From the NCBI GenBank assembly GCA_002376235.1, contig DFNX01000010.1:124001-188000 (forward strand): a stretch of 64,000 bases of DNA, written 5' to 3'. The position numbers and the translations under genes were made by a program. The DNA comes from Neorhizobium sp. UBA3556 (GTDB lineage Bacteria > Pseudomonadota > Alphaproteobacteria > Rhizobiales > Rhizobiaceae). Shown piece by piece: positions 34,409 through 42,619 of this stretch; position 1 is the first letter of the stretch; each line of letters opens with the position of its first letter. Under the pieces are notes generated by a model, which had not been told where the DNA came from, did not search any database, and was given only the letters and a program-made list of their open reading frames with translations.

Positions 34409-36010
34409 ATGACAGAGGTAGCGATGCATGGGCATGGCGTGCGCGGCATGAGACCGGAGACGCTGCATTCCTTTGACGGCATAGGTGATCCCGGCAAATT
34501 CGGGGTGATGTTTCCAAATCTTCTGCCGCTTTCTGCCAGTGACGACGCATTGGCGGAACTGGCAGCTGCGATGCTAGATAAGCTCGATGCGGCGGGCAAT
34601 CCCGATCCAGCCGGCGACAATATGAACATCCCGGCCGGTTACACCTATCTCGGCCAGTTCATCGACCACGACATCACACTCGACACCACACCACTCGACC
34701 AGCAGAAAGCCGATCCGCTGGCGACGGTGAATTTCCGCACACCGGCGCTCGATCTCGATTCGCTTTACGGCGACGGGCCGGGTATCCATCCCTATCTCTA
34801 CCAGCGCGATCCCGCCAAACTCGGCATCGTCGGCAAGATGCTGATCGGGCATGCGGCGCAATCACCCGACCAAAACGGGCGCACCGTCCCGAATTTGCCC
34901 AACGACCTGCCACGCAATCAGGTCGGTCATGCGCTGATCTTCGACGAGCGCAATGACGAGAACCTGCTGGTGGCGCAGATGCATCTTCTGATGCTGAAAT
35001 TCCACAACAAGGTGTTCGACAAGGTGGCGGCGGAAAAACCTGGCCTCAGCAACGATGCACTATTCAAGGAAACCCGGCGGATCGTCACCTGGCACTACCA
35101 GTGGATCGTTCTGTTCGATTTCGTCGAGAGGCTGACCGAGCCGGGCCTGATCCAGAAGATCAAGCATCAGGGTCGACGTTTCTACCGGTTCAAGCAGCGG
35201 CCCTACATGCCGGCGGAATTTGCCGCTGCCTGTTATCGGCTCGGGCACTCGATGGTGCGGCAGACCTACAGCCATAACCAGGTGTTCAACCCGACAGCGG
35301 ATTCGATCGCCAACGGCACACTGGGGCTCCTGTTCTTTTTCACCGGCAAATCGGGATCGATCACCGGCGAACTGGCACCCGTGCCGCCTGCCCCGCCGCC
35401 TGCCGCGCAGAACACGCTTCCCTCCAACTGGGTGATCGACTGGCGACGCTACTTCGACCTGAACACGCCGGCCGGCGGAAACTTTGCGCTCAACCACAGC
35501 CGCCGCATCGATCCGCTTCTGACGCCGGCGCTGCATACGCTTCCCGGTGGCGATGGAGTTCCCGCCCCTGCAGTGCGTGAATTCAACCTTGCCTTCCGCA
35601 ACCTGCGCCGTGGCGTGCAGATCGGGCTTCCGTCGGGCCAGGCCGTGTGTCGGGCAATGGGCCTCACCCCGCTCAAGCCGACGCAGGTGGCGACCGGGCC
35701 TGACGGCAAGGCCGCCAAGAAACACGGGCTGCATGAGGAAACGCCGCTCTGGTATTACGCGCTAAAAGAAGCGGAGTATTACCACAAGGGCGAACGCCTC
35801 GGCCCGATGGCCTCGACCATCGTTGCCGAAACCTTTCTCGGCATGGTGCATGGCGACCATGATTCCTTCCTCTGGCAGCAATCCGACTGGAAGCCGGAAT
35901 TGCCGAGCGCCAAGGCCGGACATTTCACCATGGCGGACCTGATCCGCTTCGTTGGCGAGATCAACCCGGTCGGCGCGGCGTTGGATAAGGCGCTGGAGCC
36001 ACAACCTTAA
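34409..36010 (+). CDS. Animal-type haem peroxidase
   Basis: A 533-residue member of the peroxidase-cyclooxygenase superfamily, the group that includes myeloperoxidase. The distal site reads GQFIDHDITLD with Asp86, His87 and Asp88; the Asp of this motif forms an ester bond with haem in animal enzymes and the His activates peroxide. The proximal haem ligand is His280 in YRLGHSMVRQTYSHN. PETFLGMVHGD-type C-terminal residues are present. A Pro/Ala-rich insert follows GELAP around residue 325. No signal peptide is seen. ATG 34409 follows GGGAGGGG ideally; the earlier ATG at 34376 lacks a site. Bacterial members are little studied; halide oxidation or defence are inferences. Confidence 0.87.
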   Translation: MTEVAMHGHGVRGMRPETLHSFDGIGDPGKFGVMFPNLLPLSASDDALAELAAAMLDKLDAAGNPDPAGDNMNIPAGYTYLGQFIDHDITLDTTPLDQQKADPLATVNFRTPALDLDSLYGDGPGIHPYLYQRDPAKLGIVGKMLIGHAAQSPDQNGRTVPNLPNDLPRNQVGHALIFDERNDENLLVAQMHLLMLKFHNKVFDKVAAEKPGLSNDALFKETRRIVTWHYQWIVLFDFVERLTEPGLIQKIKHQGRRFYRFKQRPYMPAEFAAACYRLGHSMVRQTYSHNQVFNPTADSIANGTLGLLFFFTGKSGSITGELAPVPPAPPPAAQNTLPSNWVIDWRRYFDLNTPAGGNFALNHSRRIDPLLTPALHTLPGGDGVPAPAVREFNLAFRNLRRGVQIGLPSGQAVCRAMGLTPLKPTQVATGPDGKAAKKHGLHEETPLWYYALKEAEYYHKGERLGPMASTIVAETFLGMVHGDHDSFLWQQSDWKPELPSAKAGHFTMADLIRFVGEINPVGAALDKALEPQP

Positions 36011-36097
36011 CCATCGAGATTGCCTGCCCGCCCGCAGGCAAGGCCTGCCGGTGCAGACGTCATCGTTCGCATCGGCAGGCTGACCTTGCGTAAGATG

Positions 36098-36853
36098 TCA
36101 GCGCTGCAGGAAAGCCTCGAAGGCTGCCCGCGCCTCGGCGCTTTTCAACCGTGCAGAGAAATGAACGAGTTCCTCGTCGATACGGGTAAGCACCTCGTCA
36201 CGTGGACCGCGGACAAGATCACGGGCGATCTTTAGCGCCTGGGGCGGCTTCTTGCCCAATTCAGCGCCGATTGCCAGCGCCTCCATTTCCACCTCGTTCG
36301 GTCCGACAACTTTCCAGATCAAGCCGGCCTCAAGTGCTGCCTCAGCTGAAAAACCTGTGCCGGCAACCAGAAGCGCAAAGGCCCGTTGATGGCCGATGAT
36401 CCTCGGCGTGAGCAGGCTTGATGCCGCTTCCGGAACCAGGCCGAGATCGACGAATGGCGTCTTGAACACGCTGCGGCCGGAGGCAACCGTCAGGTCGCAA
36501 TGAAGGTTGAGCGTCGTGCCGATGCCGATCGCCAGACCATCGACACCGGAGACGAGCGGTTTTTCAGCCAGTGCCAGCGCCTTGATGAACCGGGCTCCGG
36601 CGGGCGGTTCGGTTGAGCCGGACATGGCATAACCGACAAAGTCACCCATGTCGTTGCCGGCAGAAAAGCAGCCTTCGGTACCGAGAAACACGACGGCCTT
36701 CACCTCGTCATCGGCGTTCGCCTCTTCAAGTGCTGCCGTCATGCGCTGATACATGGCGGCGGTGATGGCGTTCTTCTTTTCCGGCCGGTTGAAGCGGATG
36801 ACCAAGACGCCGGGATAGGCATCGGTACGCTCGACGATGATATGTTCGGTCAA
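36098..36853 (-). CDS. Enoyl-CoA hydratase/isomerase family protein
   Basis: A 251-residue crotonase-fold enzyme. The oxyanion-hole segments are visible: VVFLGTEGCFSAGNDMGDF and PLVSGVDGLAIGIGTTLNLHCDL, then GLVPEAASSLLTPRIIGHQRA. I chose the TTG at 36853 (reads MTEHIIVERTD), with GAGG nine bases upstream; the long open frame behind it lies antisense to the dehydrogenase gene. It follows the acyl-CoA dehydrogenase after 10 bases on the same strand, so both act in acyl-CoA beta-oxidation or an isomerisation step. The residue context around GLVPEA is typical of hydratases or delta-isomerases and does not decide between them. Confidence 0.87.
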   Translation of the reverse strand: MTEHIIVERTDAYPGVLVIRFNRPEKKNAITAAMYQRMTAALEEANADDEVKAVVFLGTEGCFSAGNDMGDFVGYAMSGSTEPPAGARFIKALALAEKPLVSGVDGLAIGIGTTLNLHCDLTVASGRSVFKTPFVDLGLVPEAASSLLTPRIIGHQRAFALLVAGTGFSAEAALEAGLIWKVVGPNEVEMEALAIGAELGKKPPQALKIARDLVRGPRDEVLTRIDEELVHFSARLKSAEARAAFEAFLQR

Positions 36854-36863
36854 GATGTATTCC

Positions 36864-38657
36864 TCAATCCAGCAAACTGCGGGCGGCGGCAAGGCTGGCG
36901 GAGCCCGCGATGACGCGATCCTTGAGCGCCGAGGTTTCGGCCAGAAGGTTTTCCGCCATGAAGCGGCAGAGGCTGACACGCCCGCTCCCCTCGCCGTTAT
37001 CGGCTGCGACCAACCCGCCCTTGGCGAGATAGACGCCGGTCAGGACGAGGCCGAAGAGGCGCTGATAAGGTGTCGCTCCTGCCAAGGCATCGGCCGTTCG
37101 ACCATCCGCCTGCGCCACCAGCAGCCACGCGGTTGCAGCCTCCAGGGCGGCGATTGCAGCGCGCAGCCGGTAACCGGTCTCGCCAAAATCGGGATCGTTG
37201 CGCGCGGCGACCTCTTCCGCCACCTGCTTCAACTCGGCGAGCAGCCCCTTCACCTGGTCGCCGCCGGAAAGCGGTAGCTTGCGAGTGACGAGGTCGATTG
37301 CCTGAATGCCATTGGTGCCTTCATAGATCGGGGCGATACGGGCATCGCGCAGGTAACGGGCAGCACCGGTTTCCTCGATGAAGCCCATTCCGCCATGGAC
37401 CTGAATGCCGAGCGAGGCGACATCGACCCCGATATCGGTAGAGAAGGATTTGGCGATCGGCGTGAGCAGCGCCGCACGCTCCGCCCAATGCCGCGCTTCG
37501 TCACCCTGATGATGATGGGACATATCCGTCGCATGCGCGCAGGCATAACAAATGGCGCGTGCCCCTTGCGTCAGCGCCTTCATGGTCAAAAGCATCTGTG
37601 CAACATCCGGATGCTCGATGATCGGGCTCATTGCGCCGTTTTTACCATCTCCCGACCAGCCGGGTGCCTTGCCCTGCGTGCGTTCCTTGGCGAAGGCAAT
37701 TGCCTTCTGGGTGGCGGCTTCGGCAATCGCGACACCCTGGATGCCGACTGCAAGGCGTGCGTTGTTCATCATCGTGAACATGCAGGCGAGCCCCTTGTTC
37801 TCCTCGCCGACGAGATAACCGACCGCACCCCATTCCTCGCCGAACCGGCCATCGCCGAAGATCATCGTGCAGGTGGGGGAGCCATGGATGCCGAGCTTGT
37901 GTTCGATCGAGTGGCAGAGAACGTCGTTGCGCTCTCCCAGCGACCCATCCTCTTTGACAAGGAATTTCGGCACGAGAAACAGCGAAATTCCACGTGTTCC
38001 GGCCGGTGCGTCCGGCAAACGGGCGAGAACCAGATGGATGATGTTGTCGGCGGCGTCGTGCTCGCCCCAGGTGATGAAAATCTTCTGGCCGAAGATGCGA
38101 TAGGTGCCATCGTCGCGCGGCTCGGCGCGGGTCTTCAGCACGCCCAGATCGGAGCCGGCATGCGGTTCAGTCAGGTTCATAGTGCCGGTCCATTCGCCGG
38201 AGACCATCTTTTCCAGAAAGACCTGCTTCAGCTCGTCCGAGCCGTGAGCGGAAAGTGCCTCGATCGCGCCCATCGTCAGCGTCGGGGCAAGCGCAAAGGC
38301 CATCGAGGCCGAGTTCCACATCTCCAGCGCTGCGACATTAAGCATATGCGGCAGGTTCTGGCCGCCATAGGCTTCCGGCGCGGTCAGGCCGTTCCAGCCG
38401 CCCTCGCGCCAGCGGCGATAGAGATCGGGCCAGCCCTTCGGCGTCGTCACCTCGCCGTCTTCCAGTTTCGCGCCTTCGCGGTCGCCCTTTTCGCCCAGCG
38501 GCGCGATCTCGCTTGAGGCGAAACGTCCGGCCTCTTCAAGGATCGCCGCCACCAGATCGCCGCTCAAGTCGCCGAAGCGCCCCTCCTCTAGAGCGGCGGA
38601 CAGACCGGCAACGTGGTTCAACGTGAAGGCAATTTCCTCCACCGGGGCGCTGTACAT
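36864..38657 (-). CDS. Acyl-CoA dehydrogenase (long form with C-terminal extension, DmdC-like)
   Basis: A 597-residue flavoprotein, longer than classical acyl-CoA dehydrogenases because of an N-terminal and a C-terminal extension (acyl-CoA dehydrogenase C-terminal domain) as in AidB/DmdC-type proteins. The FAD and substrate segments MNLTEPHAGSDLGVLKTRAE, IFGQKIFITWGEHDAADN and VASLGIQVHGGMGFIEETGA are clear, and the catalytic Glu is in APIYEGTNGIQAIDLV. AGGAGG is placed ideally before the ATG at 38657. It heads an operon with the enoyl-CoA hydratase and has a palindromic operator-like site upstream. Confidence 0.93.
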   Translation of the reverse strand: MYSAPVEEIAFTLNHVAGLSAALEEGRFGDLSGDLVAAILEEAGRFASSEIAPLGEKGDREGAKLEDGEVTTPKGWPDLYRRWREGGWNGLTAPEAYGGQNLPHMLNVAALEMWNSASMAFALAPTLTMGAIEALSAHGSDELKQVFLEKMVSGEWTGTMNLTEPHAGSDLGVLKTRAEPRDDGTYRIFGQKIFITWGEHDAADNIIHLVLARLPDAPAGTRGISLFLVPKFLVKEDGSLGERNDVLCHSIEHKLGIHGSPTCTMIFGDGRFGEEWGAVGYLVGEENKGLACMFTMMNNARLAVGIQGVAIAEAATQKAIAFAKERTQGKAPGWSGDGKNGAMSPIIEHPDVAQMLLTMKALTQGARAICYACAHATDMSHHHQGDEARHWAERAALLTPIAKSFSTDIGVDVASLGIQVHGGMGFIEETGAARYLRDARIAPIYEGTNGIQAIDLVTRKLPLSGGDQVKGLLAELKQVAEEVAARNDPDFGETGYRLRAAIAALEAATAWLLVAQADGRTADALAGATPYQRLFGLVLTGVYLAKGGLVAADNGEGSGRVSLCRFMAENLLAETSALKDRVIAGSASLAAARSLLD

Positions 38658-38710
38658 ATGATCCTCCTCATCAGAAGTGCAGCCTTGCCTCTCCGGACAA
38701 GCAATTCCTT

Positions 38711-38724
38711 TTACGTAAACGTAA
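38711..38724 (-). promoter_or_regulatory. Palindromic operator candidate before the acyl-CoA dehydrogenase operon
   Basis: TTACGT-AA-ACGTAA is a perfect inverted repeat with a 2-base spacer, 54 bases upstream of the dehydrogenase start. Sites of this TTACGT/ACGTAA type are used by MerR- and TetR-family repressors of acyl-CoA and branched-chain amino acid breakdown in proteobacteria, so a substrate-induced repressor is likely. No regulator gene is adjacent. Confidence 0.55.
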
Positions 38725-38872
38725 GGAAGATTGTCAATCGGAAGGTTGTTCCATCATGAAGCAGACGCGCATGAGGGGAAAGAAAAATGATAAAAGCGGA
38801 GCAGCACGGCTGCGCTAAAGATTCCTTCGCGAGTTTGATCTAGAAAGCGAGCAGGATACCGGAGTTCTGCCG

Positions 38873-39877
38873 ATGGATACGCCACCGCTGATGACGCCTG
38901 CCATTCCCGGTCTCGTCTGGGCCTATCGCTTCGATGCGCCGACGCGCTCCTGTGCGCGGCTGCCGCTTGAGACGACGGCAAGAGAGCTGGATAGTGGCGA
39001 CGGTTTTCTCTGGCTGCATCTGAACCTTGCCGACAGCCGGGTGCCGGCTTTTCTGGAAAGCCTGCCCGGCGTGACACCGCCGGCGCTCTCGGCGCTGACT
39101 ACGCGCGACACCCATGCGGCAATCATTCTCGACGAACAGCTGATCTACGGCACGCTGATCGACTTCCAGAAGGAGTTCGACAGCGAGACACGCGACATCG
39201 GCTGGCTGCATTTCTTCGTTTCCGACCACATCATCATTACCACGCGCCTGCAGCCGCTGCGCTCCATCGACCGGCTCAAGGCGCAGATGGAGAAGAACGC
39301 GGCGCGCTTCAAACGACCGATCGACGTGTTCGAGACATTGGTGGCGGAATTCCAGCGAACGTTGATCTCGCTGGTCATGGAGCTGACGGAAGAGCTGAAC
39401 CTGATCGAGGATTTCGTCTACGACAACGCACCGCGTGACGAACGCCGCAAGCTCGCGCCGGTGCGCCGCACCGTCGTTCGGCTTCACCGACACTTAAGAA
39501 CCGTGCTGACACTGATGCGGCGGGCCGCGGCCTCCGACGAGGACGAGATGCCCGATGGTTTCGACGATGCGGCGGCGCGACTGATCAGTCGTCTGGAAGC
39601 GGTCGATCATGACGTTTATGCGCTACAGGAACGGGCGCGGCTGCTGCATGAAGAAATCGATTCCAAACTTTCGTCGGAAACCAACCGCCACCTCTACATC
39701 CTGTCGCTGATGACCGCCTTCCTGCTACCGCCGTCGCTGGTCACCGGCTTTTTCGGCATGAATACGGAAGGCCTGCCATTTGCGCATCTGGAGCATGGCA
39801 CCCTGTTCGCCTTCGGCGCGATCGGGCTTTCGGTCGCCGCCGCCTGGTGGCTGCTCAGGCGGGTCGGCATTCTATAA
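38873..39877 (+). CDS. CorA/ZntB family divalent metal transporter
   Basis: A 334-residue protein with the CorA plan: a cytoplasmic alpha/beta funnel and long helices for about 270 residues, then two C-terminal membrane helices (LYILSLMTAFLLPPSLVTGFF and LFAFGAIGLSVAAAWWLL) joined by the pore-mouth motif GMN in FFGMNTEGLPF. The sequence around PGVTPPALSALTTRDTH resembles the ZntB branch. It moves Mg2+, Zn2+ or Ni2+; the ion cannot be decided. The start ATG at 38873 is divergent from the acyl-CoA dehydrogenase operon. It converges with the BA14K genes. Confidence 0.9.
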   Translation: MDTPPLMTPAIPGLVWAYRFDAPTRSCARLPLETTARELDSGDGFLWLHLNLADSRVPAFLESLPGVTPPALSALTTRDTHAAIILDEQLIYGTLIDFQKEFDSETRDIGWLHFFVSDHIIITTRLQPLRSIDRLKAQMEKNAARFKRPIDVFETLVAEFQRTLISLVMELTEELNLIEDFVYDNAPRDERRKLAPVRRTVVRLHRHLRTVLTLMRRAAASDEDEMPDGFDDAAARLISRLEAVDHDVYALQERARLLHEEIDSKLSSETNRHLYILSLMTAFLLPPSLVTGFFGMNTEGLPFAHLEHGTLFAFGAIGLSVAAAWWLLRRVGIL

Positions 39878-39884
39878 CATCTAG

Positions 39885-39909
39885 AAGAAAACCCGCGCCG
39901 AAGCGCGGG
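39885..39909 (-). terminator. Intrinsic terminator of the first BA14K gene
   Basis: On the minus strand CCCGCGC, loop TTCG, GCGCGGG (39892-39909) is followed by TTTTCTTCT. It lies 30 bases after the BA14K stop codon. The plus-strand corA gene ends a few bases away and may share the stem, although there the T tract is missing. Confidence 0.85.
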
Positions 39910-39938
39910 CCGATCTCTTCCGCTATTGTCCGCCCCAC

Positions 39939-40412
39939 TCAATAGTAGGGCGAATAACAGGTCTGGCGCGGGCCGTTATAGGGCTGGAACGAGTTGGAAT
40001 AAGCGTCATAGGACCGGTAACGACCCGAGCACCACTCGTAATGGCGCGGGTTCAGGCCACCGCCGCCACCGTAGGCCGGCCTGGGCGCAGGCTCGACATA
40101 TCGCGGCTGAGAGGCGATCGCACCGCCGATGATGGCACCGGCACCGAATGCTGCCAGCGGATACCAGTATCCGTCGCTGTGACGGCGATAACCGTCGCGA
40201 TGATAACGATAACCGCGATGACCACCATACCAACCGCGGCGCGGGCCATCGCCACGCCAGCCACGGTCGCGATAATACTGCACCGTGCTGACGTCGGATA
40301 CAGCCGGCGCATTCGGTACAGCCGGCAAAGGCAGCGCCTGTGTAGTGCCCACCGTGCCAGCCAGCACGATCATAGAAACGGCTGCGCCAGCAAATTTCTT
40401 GAACAGAGGCAT
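39939..40412 (-). CDS. BA14K family exported protein
   Basis: A 157-residue exported protein. Signal peptide MPLFKKFAGAAVSMIVLAG with a likely cleavage site around TTQALP; then a Tyr/Arg/Gly/His-rich middle; then the conserved hydrophobic segment YPLAAFGAGAIIGGAIASQP; then the BA14K lectin-like C-terminus HYEWCSGRYRSYDAYSNSF with the paired Cys, the later one in QTCYSPYY. BA14K was described as an immunoreactive Brucella protein with lectin-like activity; here a cell-surface role is likely. ATG 40412 has GGAG eight bases upstream; the in-frame ATG at 40427 has none. A second, diverged copy lies directly upstream. Confidence 0.85.
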   Translation of the reverse strand: MPLFKKFAGAAVSMIVLAGTVGTTQALPLPAVPNAPAVSDVSTVQYYRDRGWRGDGPRRGWYGGHRGYRYHRDGYRRHSDGYWYPLAAFGAGAIIGGAIASQPRYVEPAPRPAYGGGGGLNPRHYEWCSGRYRSYDAYSNSFQPYNGPRQTCYSPYY

Positions 40413-40544
40413 TTCAGAATTCTCCATCCCGCAATTTCAACAGTTTCGATGGCGCCTCCCGCGCCACCAACTCACACGATAGTCAGCAATCATTCCACAA
40501 CGCTAGGATTTTTATCCTGAATGTACAATTCGCGCGCAAATGTG

Positions 40545-40574
40545 AAAGCCCGGCCGCCAAAACGTCCGGGCTTT
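40545..40574 (-). terminator. Intrinsic terminator of the second BA14K gene
   Basis: AAAGCCCGG (40545-40553) and CCGGGCTTT (40566-40574) form a perfect 9-bp stem that, on the minus strand, follows the stop of the 40592-41065 gene by 17 bases and ends in a T run. It separates the two BA14K genes into individual transcripts. Confidence 0.85.
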
Positions 40575-40591
40575 GTAACTACGCGATACGC

Positions 40592-41065
40592 TTACCGGTA
40601 GGGAGAAACGCAGGTAGCGCGGACACCTGCTCTCGGAACATAGGTGTTATCCGAAGCGCGATAGGTCCGATAGCGGTTGGCGCACCACTGGTAGTGGTTG
40701 CTGCCCGAAGCGCGGGGCTGGTTGGCGATCGCGCCGCCGATAATCGCACCCGTGGCGAAGGCGGCCAGAGGGAACCAGTAGCCATTGTGGTAGCGGTAGC
40801 CGTTACGGCGCTCACGATAACCGCGATGTCCGTTGTAATAACCCTGGCGGTAAACTCGGCGATCATGGCGATAGTGGCGCCGTTCGTTGCGGTAATGGCG
40901 GCGTTCGTCGCGGCGGTACTGAACCTCTGTCGCCTGGCCAGCGGACGTTTGAACCGCCATAGGAGGGGAAGGCGCCAACGGCATGGCGGAGACTGGAACA
41001 AAGCTGGTTGCAAGAACTGCCGCCGCCGTCAAAGCAGTGGCGATGCGCATGCGAAATGCATTCAT
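40592..41065 (-). CDS. BA14K family exported protein, stress-controlled copy
   Basis: A 157-residue exported protein, same length and plan as the neighbouring copy: signal peptide (MRIATALTAAAVLATSFVP, cleavage near VSAMP), an Arg/Tyr/His repeat-like middle (RRDERRHYRNERRHYRHDRR), the hydrophobic WFPLAAFATGAIIGGAIANQP-like segment and the C-terminal HYQWCANRYRTYRASDNTY with a late Cys in ATCVSP. The basic middle part suggests binding to acidic surface polymers (inference). A consensus EcfG promoter lies 36 bases upstream, so expression should follow the general stress response. Confidence 0.88.
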   Translation of the reverse strand: MNAFRMRIATALTAAAVLATSFVPVSAMPLAPSPPMAVQTSAGQATEVQYRRDERRHYRNERRHYRHDRRVYRQGYYNGHRGYRERRNGYRYHNGYWFPLAAFATGAIIGGAIANQPRASGSNHYQWCANRYRTYRASDNTYVPRAGVRATCVSPYR

Positions 41066-41100
41066 GGGAATGTTTCCTCGAAATATAGATCAGCGATCTT

Positions 41101-41126
41101 AAACGCGAGATATCCCATTTTGTTCC
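41101..41126 (-). promoter_or_regulatory. EcfG-type general stress promoter
   Basis: On the minus strand GGAAC (41122-41126), 16 bases, CGTTT (41101-41105): an exact match to the alphaproteobacterial EcfG consensus GGAAC-N16/17-CGTT. The -10 element lies about 36 bases before the BA14K start codon, leaving a short leader. This is the best promoter match I found in the window. Confidence 0.8.
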
Positions 41127-41164
41127 AACCCATCATCGATCTGAACCAGTGAGAACTGGCGGGT

Positions 41165-41569
41165 TTATTCACCTGCATCATCGTAGATACGGCGGTTTTC
41201 CTCGATGTGGGTCAGATTGCCCCTGATGAAGAGATTCAAACCCTGCAGGGAAGCCAATATGCCGCTGCCCAACTCGGTCAGTTCGTATTCGACGCGCGGC
41301 GGAACCTCGGGATAATAGTGCCGCCTGACAAAGCCGTCGCGCTCCAGATTGCGCAAAGTCAGTGTCAGCATGCGCTGTGTGATGCCCTTGGTCTCCTTCT
41401 TCAGATGCGAAAAACGAAGCCTTCGGCGATCGGCCAGCGAGAGGCGCCAGATGACTTCAACAGTCCACTTGTCGCCGAGGCGCCCGCATATTCCATTCGA
41501 CGCTTGCGGCAGGAAGGCCTGATCGCCTGTCGGCTGTCTTACGGCCTGGCTCTCGCTTGAATTGTCCAA
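41165..41569 (-). CDS. HxlR family transcriptional regulator
   Basis: A winged-helix regulator of the HxlR type. The domain starts at CGRLGDKWTVEVIWRLSLAD, with the conserved near-N-terminal Cys and the KW pair, then LRFSHLKKETKGITQRMLTLTLRNLERDGFV (recognition helix region) and YELTELG. The start is uncertain: the TTG at 41569 has AGGGG seven bases upstream and gives 134 residues; longer starts overlap the divergent gene. HxlR proteins often control a neighbouring redox enzyme and sense aldehydes or oxidation; here the divergent NmrA-type gene is the natural target. Confidence 0.85.
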   Translation of the reverse strand: MDNSSESQAVRQPTGDQAFLPQASNGICGRLGDKWTVEVIWRLSLADRRRLRFSHLKKETKGITQRMLTLTLRNLERDGFVRRHYYPEVPPRVEYELTELGSGILASLQGLNLFIRGNLTHIEENRRIYDDAGE

Positions 41570-41668
41570 GAGTATCACCCCTGTGCCCGAGGCTGAAAAT
41601 AGTGCCGTCTTCCGGCTGCGTTTCAACAGTATATATGGAGACCCCGTGTTCACCACGAGGGTTCTCCA

Positions 41669-42565
41669 ATGGGACAAGAAAAACGTACGATTCTGGTATT
41701 CGGCGCAACGGGCCGCCAGGGCGGAGCGGTCGGAAAGGCCTTGCTTGATCGCGGCTGGCCGGTTCGCGCTTTGGTGCGGGATCCGATTTCAGAAAATGCC
41801 GTTGCCTTACGTAAGGCCGGTGCGGATATCGTGCAGGGCACATTCACCGAGATAGACACGCTCCGCACAGCGATGCGCGATGCCTATGGTGTCTTCAGTG
41901 TCCTGCCCGGATATTTAGAAGAGCAGGACGAGGTTCAGATCGGATGCATGATTGCCGATCTTGCCGCGGAAACAGAGATCTCGCATCTCGTCTATTCTTC
42001 GGGAGCAAGCAGTGGAGACAAGCCTACCGGTATCGCTCGCTTTGACGCCAAACCGCGCGTTGAGGCCCATATCCGTAGCCTACCGTTGAACGCGACAATC
42101 GTCAGGCCGATGATCTTCATGGAGATGCTGCTTGCCCCTGTCTTCGGCCTCAACGAAGGGCGGTACACATTTCTTCTAAGGCCGGAGCAATCGATGCAAC
42201 TCGTCGCCGTGGAGGATATCGGTAAGTTCATCGCCGCGATCTTTGGCGACCGGCCACGGTTTGGCGGCAAAACGATCAAGCTCGCCGGCGACACGGTGAC
42301 GGGAAATGGCTTGGCCGCGATCCTTGGCGAGGCCGCAGGCAGGCAGCTCCCCTATTCGCATTTTCCTGACGACGTTCTTGCCGCAAACGATGCTCTCGGC
42401 TCGCTTGCGAAGATACTGGATGACGGACCGCTGGCCGATCACGTTGACCTGGATGCCATGCGCAACATCAACCCCGACATCATCTCGTTCCGATCCTGGT
42501 TGGCGACAACCGGAAAACAGGCATTCCAGGCGGCACTCGGGACCGGGCGTGTTTCCGAGAAATGA
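41669..42565 (+). CDS. NmrA/HSCARG family NAD(P)-binding protein
   Basis: A 298-residue atypical short-chain dehydrogenase fold. The nucleotide motif is VFGATGRQGGAVGKALLDRG, followed by VRALVRDP and VYSSGASSGDKPTGIARF. The catalytic Tyr/Lys pair of true reductases is not evident, as in NmrA and HSCARG, which are NADPH sensors; some relatives are quinone or isoflavone reductases. The start ATG 41669 lies about 100 bases from the divergent HxlR regulator, a common pairing. It may respond to redox or electrophile stress. Confidence 0.82.
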   Translation: MGQEKRTILVFGATGRQGGAVGKALLDRGWPVRALVRDPISENAVALRKAGADIVQGTFTEIDTLRTAMRDAYGVFSVLPGYLEEQDEVQIGCMIADLAAETEISHLVYSSGASSGDKPTGIARFDAKPRVEAHIRSLPLNATIVRPMIFMEMLLAPVFGLNEGRYTFLLRPEQSMQLVAVEDIGKFIAAIFGDRPRFGGKTIKLAGDTVTGNGLAAILGEAAGRQLPYSHFPDDVLAANDALGSLAKILDDGPLADHVDLDAMRNINPDIISFRSWLATTGKQAFQAALGTGRVSEK

Positions 42566-42619
42566 CAACAGCCAAGTTTTCCGCAGCCATCAGCGATGGC
42601 CGCGGAAGAACGCCTCGTC

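Noticed and set aside
41810..41819. TTACGTAA inside the NmrA-type gene, like the half-sites before the acyl-CoA dehydrogenase
   Set aside because: It lies in the middle of a coding region, lacks the 14-base spacing of the upstream site and is short enough to occur by chance.
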